Assembly (NCBI GenBank): GCA_017429885.1
Contig: JAFROA010000278.1
Span: 1 to 6,447, forward strand
DNA length: 6,447 nt
Direction of reading: 5' to 3'
Origin: Bacteroidales bacterium
GTDB taxonomy: Bacteria; Bacteroidota; Bacteroidia; Bacteroidales; UBA932
Part shown: positions 1 to 5,626 of the stretch, one piece after another
How the letters are laid out: every line of letters starts with the position of its first letter
How positions within the stretch are numbered: position 1 is the stretch's first letter
Notes under the pieces: generated by a model
Seen by the model: the letters and a program-made list of their open reading frames with translations, nothing else
Databases searched by the model: none
What the model was told of the DNA's origin: nothing
Translations under genes and position numbers: made by a program

Positions 1-296
1 GACTCCATAAAGACGTATTCCAGGACCTCGATTCTGGAGATGCCGAGATCTGGGATTATGGAGTCGGTACATACGATGTGGCTTAGGATGTCCAGAAGCT
101 TTAGCTGATTGTAGGTGTGTCCACCATCTGAATCACTTCCGGCATGGTCATCCCAATAAATATGCGAATGGGTAATAATCTGGCCGTCAATCACATGGCA
201 ATGCCAAAACATCGTGCAACTGACATAATTGAACATCAGGATTCCGACGAAAACCGCCGAAATCATACTCTTCAATTTTTTTCCACTTAAACGCAT
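1..296 (-). CDS. His-rich exported or membrane-anchored protein, 5' part only (cut by window edge)
   Basis: A frame open from an ATG at 296-294 to the window edge encodes 98 residues with no stop. The N-terminus has a basic stretch (R2, K6, K7, K9) and then a hydrophobic segment at about residues 11-26 ending in YVSC. This could be a loose lipobox with C27 lipidated, or a single membrane anchor. It is followed by a metal-site-like cluster: W-H-C-H at 31-34, H-S-H at 43-45, H51 and H60, with acidic residues between. I recall Bacteroidales hypothetical proteins with a similar H-x-H...VDG...HSH pattern, but their function is not known to me. Metal binding at the periplasmic face is inference. 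The start is uncertain: a -7-like element ends only 5 nt before the ATG, so either the mRNA is leaderless or translation begins at Met11 (266-264). The gene is divergent from the hydrolase, with 67 bp between start codons. Confidence 0.7.
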   Translation of the reverse strand, partial: MRLSGKKLKSMISAVFVGILMFNYVSCTMFWHCHVIDGQIITHSHIYWDDHAGSDSDGGHTYNQLKLLDILSHIVCTDSIIPDLGISRIEVLEYVFME

Positions 297-301
297 GACC
301 C

Positions 302-309
302 CAAAGTTA
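302..309 (-). promoter_or_regulatory. Putative Bacteroidota -7 element (TAACTTTG) for the His-rich protein gene
   Basis: The minus strand reads TAACTTTG, a full match to the Bacteroidota -7 consensus TAnnTTTG. It ends 5 nt before the ATG at 296. No TTTG lies at the usual -33 distance; the nearest one, read from 326 to 323, is only 13 nt upstream and therefore too close. If used, transcription would begin at or next to the start codon. Confidence 0.45.
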
Positions 310-363
310 CACAGATAATTCACAAAAAGTCACTATATTGTAGTGAAAAGTAATACTATAACC

Positions 364-2217
364 ATGAAACAGAGGCTTTTTCTCGTTTTTCTCACAACAA
401 TCCTTTGCTCAGGTATCGTCACCGGTCAGGAGCGGCTTCGCAGGGACCAGAGTTTCCTCGGCATCCATTTCGATTTTCACGCTGGTGCGGCCAACAAGAA
501 TATAGGCGCCAACACCACGCCTGAGATGGTCGGGAAAATCCTTGACATGGTCCATCCTGACTACATCCAGGTGGACTGCAAGGGTCATCCCGGGTATTCA
601 AGTTATCCGACTGAGATCGGGAATCCCGCTCCAGGAGTGGTTACCGACCCTCTCGCCGTCTGGAGAAAAGTGACCGCTGATAGGGGCGTTGGCTTGTATA
701 TGCATTATTCCGGAGTATGGGATGCCAGGTCGGTCGAGCTCCATCCCGAATGGGCGATAAAAGATCCGGCTGGAAATCCCAGTGACAGAATCACTTCCGT
801 TTTTGGGCCATATGTAGATAAACTGCTCATTCCACAGCTTAAAGAACTGGCCGGAAAGTATCAGGTCGATGGCATGTGGGTCGATGGAGAGTGCTGGGCG
901 ACCGCTCTTGACTATAGTGAGAAGGCAGTCAAGCTTTTCAAGGAGGAGACAGGCTTCGACGCTCCGACATCTCCTGAGGAGCCTCATTGGTACGAGTGGA
1001 AGCAGTTTTGCAGGGAAGGATTCCGGAAATATCTCCGTCATTACATCGCCGCTGTCAGAAGCGAATATCCTGATTTCCAAATCTGCAGCAACTGGGCATA
1101 TACCCATCACATGTCAGAGCCGGTGTCTGCCCCCGTGGATTTCTTGTCGGGAGATTATTCTCCCACGAATAGCGTTAATTCGGCGCGGGTAGCCGCGAGG
1201 TATCTTGCCTGGCAGGGTGTTCCATGGGATTTGATGGCTTGGAGTTTCGCCGGCAATGGAGAGGCTCGCAGGCAGAAAACCTCCGTCCAGCTGATGAGGG
1301 AGGCTGCGGTTACACTTTCTCAAGGTGGTGGTTTCCAAGCATATTACACCCAGAACGGGGACGGGTCGGTAAAGCTCGATAAGCTTACATCGATGGCGGA
1401 CGTGGCTGTTTTCGCCAGGGCAAGGCAGAAATATTGCCACCATTCGGCCTCGGTTCCCCAAGTGGCCGTTCTTCTGTCCACTTACGACTATCAACACAGG
1501 AATCTCCCGGGCAATCCTGGGGCTTTGTTCCCTAATTTCACAGGAGGGGCGGCCGGGATAATGAACTGCCTTCTGGAGGCTCAATACAGCGTGGATCTTC
1601 TCGGAGAAGCCTCTCTGCTTCCTGACCTGAGCCGCTTCCCGCTGATTGTCATTCCTGAATGCGAGACACTGTCTGAGGTGTTCAGGGATGATCTTCTGGA
1701 ATATGTCAAAGGGGGAGGGGCTCTTCTTGTCGTAGGCAAGGATATGGCTGACTTCTTCTCCTCGGCATCCGGAATCGGGCTCAAGGGATCCGAGTGGTTC
1801 AGCGCTGGTCTCGGTTCGGGAAAGATAGGATTCATTCCCACTGAAATCGCTGGTGACTATGAGTCAGGGAAAGGTTCTGACAGTATCAGGGCCAGGGTCA
1901 ATGTGCTTGTTAATGAGCTGTTTCCCGAACCATTGGTGGAAGTCCTTTCCTCTCCTTTCGTGGATGTGTCTTTGAGGAAGTTGAACGGGACTCTCCAGGT
2001 TCACCTTGTCAATACCTCCGGCGACCATAGAAACACCCCCATCATCGATTCAATCGATCCGGTGAAGGATATCGAGGTTGCCTTGAGACTTCCGGAGAAG
2101 CCTTCCCGGATAGTCTGCCAGCCAGAAGGGAAGGAGTTGAGATTCAAGTATAAAGGTGGCAAAGCGATCTTCAAGGTTCCATCCTTGGAGATTTACTCGA
2201 TCATCGAGGTTGAATAG
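364..2217 (+). CDS. Secreted glycoside hydrolase, GHL6/GH151-like barrel with GH42-type trimerisation domain
   Basis: This encodes a predicted exported carbohydrate-active enzyme of 617 residues. Residues 1-21 form a Sec signal peptide (MKQRLFLVFLTTIL..., cleavage likely after VTG), so the ATG at 364 is preferred over a GTG at 343 that would add seven polar residues. The barrel follows, with D-F-H at 37-39, a C-K-G-H-P-G-Y-S-S-Y-P-T strand and loop at 72-83, H-Y-S-G-V-W-D at 114-120, HPEW at 127-130, and G-M-W-V-D-G-E at 170-176. D174 sits where GH29/GH151-like fucosidases place the nucleophile (W-x-D-G); this is inferred by resemblance. Residues about 365-460 (VPQVAVLLS... to GGGALLVVG) look like the beta-galactosidase trimerisation domain, and the tail (about 530-617) like a beta sandwich. 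An alpha-L-fucosidase is the best guess, but the substrate is not proven. No SusC/SusD gene is visible, so no polysaccharide locus is supported here. It converges on the deoxyribosyltransferase-like gene. Confidence 0.85.
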   Translation: MKQRLFLVFLTTILCSGIVTGQERLRRDQSFLGIHFDFHAGAANKNIGANTTPEMVGKILDMVHPDYIQVDCKGHPGYSSYPTEIGNPAPGVVTDPLAVWRKVTADRGVGLYMHYSGVWDARSVELHPEWAIKDPAGNPSDRITSVFGPYVDKLLIPQLKELAGKYQVDGMWVDGECWATALDYSEKAVKLFKEETGFDAPTSPEEPHWYEWKQFCREGFRKYLRHYIAAVRSEYPDFQICSNWAYTHHMSEPVSAPVDFLSGDYSPTNSVNSARVAARYLAWQGVPWDLMAWSFAGNGEARRQKTSVQLMREAAVTLSQGGGFQAYYTQNGDGSVKLDKLTSMADVAVFARARQKYCHHSASVPQVAVLLSTYDYQHRNLPGNPGALFPNFTGGAAGIMNCLLEAQYSVDLLGEASLLPDLSRFPLIVIPECETLSEVFRDDLLEYVKGGGALLVVGKDMADFFSSASGIGLKGSEWFSAGLGSGKIGFIPTEIAGDYESGKGSDSIRARVNVLVNELFPEPLVEVLSSPFVDVSLRKLNGTLQVHLVNTSGDHRNTPIIDSIDPVKDIEVALRLPEKPSRIVCQPEGKELRFKYKGGKAIFKVPSLEIYSIIEVE

Positions 2218-2234
2218 CTAATTAATGCCCAGGG

Positions 2235-2660
2235 CTATGGTATTGCCTTAAGCAGGTCGTCTATTGAGCCCACGACCATGTCAAATATTTTGTACATCAG
2301 TTCCGGCTCCTGTTTCTCGGGGATGTAAATAATTGTCTTCAAGCCCTTTCCGGCGAACCATCCGGCCTCAGTGTGAGCCGAGCGGCCGCAGGGAAGCACC
2401 AGCACGCATGTGTCCGCCCAGAGCATCGCATCGAAGTCCGCCTTGAAACCTTTCTCGGCTATCGGGTGGTCAAGGTTGCCGATGTAACTCTCAACGTCCC
2501 ATTCTTGCCAGTCATCGGAAATGTCTGACCAGTGGAAACCGCCGGGGTTGGCAACAGGGTTACGGAAATCATACACTTCATGTCCGGCATCAAGGAGACG
2601 CCTCACCACTTCTGGTTGATAGGGGTTGCGCCAACTTGACGCCACGTAGATTTTTGCCAT
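2235..2660 (-). CDS. Nucleoside 2-deoxyribosyltransferase-like protein
   Basis: A cytoplasmic protein of 141 residues with a Rossmann-like start, K-I-Y-V-A-S-S-W-R-N (3-12), then helix 1 and a second strand (HEVYDFRNP, 27-35). The middle holds a W/D-rich loop (FHWSDISDDWQEW, 42-54). F-D-A-M-L-W-A-D at 76-83 leads into a hydrophobic strand, and G-R-S-A-H-T-E-A-G-W at 92-101 follows. In nucleoside 2-deoxyribosyltransferases the Glu of this last motif is the nucleophile that attacks the sugar; here it would be E98. The usual Gly-Thr before it is replaced by GRSAH, a variant I recall from phage and bacterial relatives of unproven function. Cleavage or exchange of N-glycosidic bonds in nucleosides or nucleotides is inference. 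There is no signal peptide. It follows the TPR-LuxR gene by 24 bp with no clear promoter between, so co-transcription is likely. No strong Shine-Dalgarno is seen. Confidence 0.8.
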   Translation of the reverse strand: MAKIYVASSWRNPYQPEVVRRLLDAGHEVYDFRNPVANPGGFHWSDISDDWQEWDVESYIGNLDHPIAEKGFKADFDAMLWADTCVLVLPCGRSAHTEAGWFAGKGLKTIIYIPEKQEPELMYKIFDMVVGSIDDLLKAIP

Positions 2661-2684
2661 ATCGCTAATATAGTGTATTTTCGG

Positions 2685-3911
2685 CTATATCAGTCCTTTC
2701 TCCTTCGCTTTTGAGATTAATTCCGCGGTATTGGCGACCTCGAACTTCTGAAGGAGCTTTTTCCGATACCATTTGATGGTTGCTATGCTGAGGAACAATT
2801 TCTCCGCTATCTGTGGACTGGTCATGCCTTCGGCTATAAGCGGAAGAATTTCCTCTTCCCTTTTCGTGAGGAAAGGTTCCACCTCATGTTCCTCGGATTC
2901 CATGCTGTCTTCCAGAGCCTCGTCAATCACGGCATCGGCGGCATCCCTCTGCCTTCGGAATATCCAAGCCTTACGTCCGACAGCGAGGAGAATTATAGCC
3001 AGTATTGCCAAGGCGATTGAGCCTAAGGTAATGATTCTGAATTGTTTCTTTTGTTGCGACAGCACTTTGCCCAAGAGGTCTAGAGTCTCTATTCTCGCTC
3101 TGAATTCCTGATCCTCATGCAAGGAATAATACTTGTCTGCTTCCTTGAGATATTTGAAGGCCTTACGGGTCTTGCCAAGGTCTAGCCACAGATTTCCCAA
3201 TCCCTTCATGGCGGATGAGATCTGGAGCGAGTCGCCAGATGCGAGAGCATATTTCAGGGATGTGTCGTAACACTCCTTAGCCTGTTTGAATTCTTTCTCT
3301 TCCCTCCAGGTCTCTCCCATGTTATAGTAAAGTATGGCGCTGCTCTCATTCCAGCCATGTTTCTCGAATATCTCACCGGCCTTACGGTAGTATTCCATCG
3401 CCTGCGGGATTGAGTCCATCATGTTGAGGCAGTTGCCAATGGCTCCGTAAAGGCTGGAATAAGAGTCGTCTACGGTCTCTTGATCGTAACCTTGTGAGTT
3501 TTGCGGGTCAGCCGCGATCTCAGCGATCCTGTCCACATCCTTGAGGGCCAGGTTGAAGTAGAACATCGCGCTGTCGTATTGTTCTGAACCCCAGTAGTGC
3601 TTTCCAATGGTTTTCTCAGCATCTGACTTTTTCGACAGCCACCCTTTCCTAGAGGCGAGGTCTATCTGCTTGCGGGCGAACAGCATGCTTCGCTCACGGT
3701 TGATCTGGAGATACCCGTTCATCAAGTTATCATAGGCGTTGACCAGGTCCTTGAGTTCTTCCTCAGAGACTTTCCCGATCGCTTCCGGAGTGTATTTAAC
3801 AACGACATTCTCAAGAGAGTCGAGGTTAGCTCTCCTGTGGTCGGAATACCCCGTGATGATTCCGTGGCAGAAGTAAAGGATTATTGTGGTGAGAATAACG
3901 GATCGTTTCAT
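2685..3911 (-). CDS. Membrane-tethered TPR regulator with C-terminal LuxR-type DNA-binding domain
   Basis: A 408-residue protein with the architecture common in Bacteroidota: an N-terminal signal or anchor (about 4-21), a helical TPR-type sensor region (about 50-280) expected outside the inner membrane, one membrane span (about 292-312, LGSIALAILAIILLAV) followed by basic residues (RKAWIFRRQR) at the inside face, an acidic linker (about 326-346), and a LuxR/GerE helix-turn-helix at 347-408. The DNA-binding part has the expected L-T-K-R-E-E-E-I-L opening (348-356), I-A-E-G-M-T-S-P-Q-I-A (359-369) and an A-T-I-K-W-Y-R-K-K recognition-helix region (377-385), ending in KEKGLI. TPR-like repeats are visible around 110-125, 154-185, 192-222 and 231-261. 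The ligand or partner is unknown. It is first in a unit with the deoxyribosyltransferase-like gene and divergent from a lipoprotein gene; control of either is inference. Confidence 0.9.
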   Translation of the reverse strand: MKRSVILTTIILYFCHGIITGYSDHRRANLDSLENVVVKYTPEAIGKVSEEELKDLVNAYDNLMNGYLQINRERSMLFARKQIDLASRKGWLSKKSDAEKTIGKHYWGSEQYDSAMFYFNLALKDVDRIAEIAADPQNSQGYDQETVDDSYSSLYGAIGNCLNMMDSIPQAMEYYRKAGEIFEKHGWNESSAILYYNMGETWREEKEFKQAKECYDTSLKYALASGDSLQISSAMKGLGNLWLDLGKTRKAFKYLKEADKYYSLHEDQEFRARIETLDLLGKVLSQQKKQFRIITLGSIALAILAIILLAVGRKAWIFRRQRDAADAVIDEALEDSMESEEHEVEPFLTKREEEILPLIAEGMTSPQIAEKLFLSIATIKWYRKKLLQKFEVANTAELISKAKEKGLI

Positions 3912-3961
3912 GTCTGAAATATAGTAAAAAATGGATTATCAATGAGTAATACGATATAATT

Positions 3962-3977
3962 CTATCCTTTGGGATAG
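3962..3977. promoter_or_regulatory. Inverted repeat between divergent regulator and lipoprotein genes
   Basis: A perfect 6-bp inverted repeat, CTATCC-TTTG-GGATAG, lies 50 bp upstream of the regulator start and 66 bp upstream of the lipoprotein start. It could be an operator for the LuxR-type protein or, in the regulator's leader RNA, a small hairpin. The arm and loop also read TATCCTTTG on the plus strand, one base too long for the TAnnTTTG -7 consensus. Confidence 0.4.
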
Positions 3978-4007
3978 TGTTTTTGAGATTCGTATTCCCG
4001 ATATTTA

Positions 4008-4015
4008 CAAAGATA
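4008..4015 (-). promoter_or_regulatory. Putative -7 element (TATCTTTG) for the TPR-LuxR regulator
   Basis: The minus strand reads TATCTTTG, a full match to TAnnTTTG. It would give the regulator transcript a leader of roughly 90 nt that includes the 3962-3977 hairpin. No TTTG is seen at the usual -33 distance. The element lies at the middle of an imperfect inverted repeat (TATTCC at 3993-3998 and GGAATA at 4018-4023), which suggests a regulated promoter. Confidence 0.4.
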
Positions 4016-4043
4016 CCGGAATAACCATTAGTTTTTTTTAAAT

Positions 4044-4772
4044 ATGAAACGAGTTCTATTTATTGTTATTAGTGTGGCATGCGCTTTGGCCCTGGTCTCC
4101 TGCGGAGGAAAGGGAAGCAAGAAGGCCGCGGAGTCTGGCGACGGCAAAGTCGACATTGAGAAGGTTGCCAAGAACTTAGAAAAGGAAGCCTTTGAGGGTG
4201 AGAAGTATTCCAAGGAGGCGGCCGAGTTCTATTTCAAGAAGAATGAGGGAATCAAGCTTTCAGATCTTGCTCCCGAGTACAAGCTGAATGAGACCAGCAA
4301 GTACACCTACTATGGAGATGAGCATGATGTTCTGGCTAATTTCAAGATCCAAGATGGCGACACTTACACCAAGGAGCAGCACATTGAGAATGTGCGGCGC
4401 ATCTATGCTTTGACCAAAAAGGTCGCTGACAACGGGATCAATGTCTATGGCTTTGAGGATAAATCCAATAAGGATGAGGCCTATGCCGAGAAGGACCTCG
4501 AGAAGATGATTGAGGACGGCAACGGGACCAAGATCCTCGGTGTTGAGATTTATCTTGGTGATTACGGCTGGTCGTTCCTTAAGGATGGCGTTCTTCATCG
4601 TTGCGAAATTGATCTTTTGGAGAAGAATGACACTAAGCTGGGCTATGCCGTAAAGATGTACAAGGGGCTTCAGAAGAGCTTGGACGAGACCATGAAGGAG
4701 GCTGAGAAAGCTCTTGAGGATCCGGAGGTCCAAAAGCAGCTTGAGAAAGCACTCAAAGATGCCGCGAAATAG
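4044..4772 (+). CDS. Lysine/glutamate-rich lipoprotein of unknown function
   Basis: I do not recognise this family. The 242-residue product has a clear lipoprotein signal: MKR, a hydrophobic core, then the lipobox L-V-S-C with C20 as the lipidated residue. The residues after Cys (GGKGSKK) are basic and show no acidic surface-export signal of the Bacteroidota type, so attachment facing the periplasm is the better guess. The mature protein is highly charged. It has an N-terminal helical stretch (about 36-66, rich in K and E), a mixed central region with Y-T-Y-Y-G-D-E (87-93), K-I-L-G-V-E-I-Y-L-G-D-Y-G-W-S-F-L (163-179) that looks like beta strands, and a C-terminal amphipathic helix (about 203-241) that may form a coiled coil. 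No catalytic motif is visible. The gene appears to stand alone: it is divergent from the TPR-LuxR regulator and is followed by 182 bp holding hairpins. The start is fixed by the signal peptide; no Shine-Dalgarno is seen. Confidence 0.85.
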   Translation: MKRVLFIVISVACALALVSCGGKGSKKAAESGDGKVDIEKVAKNLEKEAFEGEKYSKEAAEFYFKKNEGIKLSDLAPEYKLNETSKYTYYGDEHDVLANFKIQDGDTYTKEQHIENVRRIYALTKKVADNGINVYGFEDKSNKDEAYAEKDLEKMIEDGNGTKILGVEIYLGDYGWSFLKDGVLHRCEIDLLEKNDTKLGYAVKMYKGLQKSLDETMKEAEKALEDPEVQKQLEKALKDAAK

Positions 4773-4773
4773 C

Positions 4774-4789
4774 TTATCGGAGCCGATAA
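4774..4789 (+). terminator. Short hairpin just after the lipoprotein stop
   Basis: TTATCG-GAGC-CGATAA is a perfect 6-bp stem with a tetraloop starting 2 nt after the stop codon. It has no T-tract after it, so intrinsic termination is possible but not shown; it may instead protect the 3' end of the mRNA. Confidence 0.35.
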
Positions 4790-4792
4790 TAC

Positions 4793-4843
4793 CTCTACAT
4801 ATAGATTGTAGAGTTGCGTTATAAAACTCTACAATAACTCTAT
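4793..4843. repeat. Cluster of CTCTACA-type repeats forming alternative hairpins
   Basis: CTCTACA (4793-4799) can pair with TGTAGAG (4807-4813). ATTGTAGAGTT (4805-4815) can instead pair perfectly, over 11 bp, with AACTCTACAAT (4825-4835). The two stems share the central arm and exclude each other. A further direct copy, AACTCTA, lies at 4836-4842, 11 bp after the one at 4825-4831, and CTCTACAT recurs at 4893-4900. No T-tract follows the long stem. Possible roles are a 3'-end hairpin of the lipoprotein gene, an attenuator, or operator sites for the PhoU-like gene. Confidence 0.6.
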
Positions 4844-4903
4844 ATAACCATTAATAGAATGGCCTGTACCGCTGGTATGGGCTATTTTGTTTCTCTACAT
4901 GGT

Positions 4904-4934
4904 TTTGTTTTTATTTTAAAATACACTATAATTA
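4904..4934 (+). promoter_or_regulatory. Candidate promoter of the PhoU-like/membrane protein operon
   Basis: TTTG at 4904-4907 is followed after 19 nt by TATAATTA at 4927-4934, which fits Bacteroidota -33/-7 spacing although the -7 element matches TAnnTTTG only in part. Transcription would begin at about 4939-4942, leaving a leader of around 15 nt before the ATG at 4955. The surrounding 4900-4945 stretch is strongly AT-rich. Confidence 0.35.
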
Positions 4935-4954
4935 CAAACAGAAACAGAACTCAT

Positions 4955-5620
4955 ATGGGACTCTTCGACATATTCTCAAATAAGAAAGCCGGCGCTCTGG
5001 TGGGAAGCATGGATAAGCTTCTCGGCATCGTCGACCACTCTCTCCTTGTATTCAGGGACGGTGTCAAGAATTACCTCTACAACGACGAGTCTGCCTTTGT
5101 CGAGAACCTTTCCTCGATGGCTTCCCTGGAGGCTGAGGTCGGGGCAAGAATCAGGGAGATTGAGAGCACCTTGTATTCAAGGGGATATCTCATCCGCTCC
5201 AGGGGCGATATTATGCGTCTGCTCGAGCGTTTTGACCATATTATATCTATTATAAGTGTGGACCTTGTACAGTTTGAGATCGAGAACCCTAAGATTCCCG
5301 CCGAGTTGAAGAAGGAGTTCCTCAAACTAAGCGAGCTGGCTTCCATGGCTGTTGAGAGTACCATTCCCGGGACGAAATCTTATTTCACCCAACCCGAGGA
5401 TGTCGCGGAGACCACTGAGAGGGTGTACCTGTATGAGAAGGAGGCGGTCAAGCTCTCCCAATCCATCAAGCGTACAGTATTTCATGATATGGTTGATGAG
5501 CTCAAGTTGAGTGAGAAGTTCCATTTGAGATATTTCGCTCTTCATATCGAGGACTTGGCGAAAGCCGCTGTCAAGGTAGCTGAGCAACTTTCGGTTATGG
5601 CAATTAAAAGAGCCCTTTGA
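4955..5620 (+). CDS. DUF47/PhoU-like cytoplasmic helical protein with altered metal motifs
   Basis: An all-helical 221-residue protein matching the PhoU-like DUF47 (PhoU_div) pattern in length and layout: the M-G-L-F-D-I-F-S start, two long-helix repeats, R-G-D-I-M-R-L-L-E-R-F-D at 83-94, and a closing helix pair (about 153-178 and 186-218). Family members normally sit on, and regulate, PiT phosphate transporters, and bind metal through ExxxD motifs. Here the corresponding positions read E59-A-E-V-G63 and E161-K-E-A-V165, so the closing Asp is missing from both, and a later E-D-L-A-D-like site reads EDLAK (199-203). The ATG at 4955 is chosen because an in-frame ATG at 4859 would add 32 residues unlike the family and cover the likely promoter. 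It is followed after 6 bp, in the same frame, by a membrane protein gene, as PhoU-like genes are often followed by PiT. Family assignment is fairly secure; the function may differ from phosphate control. Confidence 0.85.
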   Translation: MGLFDIFSNKKAGALVGSMDKLLGIVDHSLLVFRDGVKNYLYNDESAFVENLSSMASLEAEVGARIREIESTLYSRGYLIRSRGDIMRLLERFDHIISIISVDLVQFEIENPKIPAELKKEFLKLSELASMAVESTIPGTKSYFTQPEDVAETTERVYLYEKEAVKLSQSIKRTVFHDMVDELKLSEKFHLRYFALHIEDLAKAAVKVAEQLSVMAIKRAL

Positions 5621-5626
5621 CGAGTC

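Noticed and set aside
331..341. TATATTGT upstream of the hydrolase as a -7 element
   Set aside because: It matches TAnnTTTG only in part and has no TTTG at the -33 distance.
343..363. GTG start seven codons upstream of the hydrolase ATG
   Set aside because: It would put polar residues before an otherwise textbook signal peptide; the ATG at 364 starts MKQR plus hydrophobic core directly.
598..1841. Three minus-strand open frames and one plus-strand frame inside the hydrolase gene
   Set aside because: All are out-of-frame shadows of a gene with strong domain evidence; none shows a recognisable motif.
2218..2234. GCCC-A-GGGC palindrome at the convergent gene ends as a terminator
   Set aside because: The loop would be one base and no T-tract follows on either strand; it cannot form a proper RNA hairpin.
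4260..4733. Minus-strand frame with a membrane-protein-like hydrophobic composition
   Set aside because: It is antisense to the lipoprotein; its Leu/Ile richness is the complement of Lys/Glu codons, and it has no family motif.
4859..4954. Upstream ATG extending the PhoU-like protein by 32 residues
   Set aside because: The extension is unlike the family, whose members begin with an MGLFD-type sequence, and it covers the AT-rich likely promoter.
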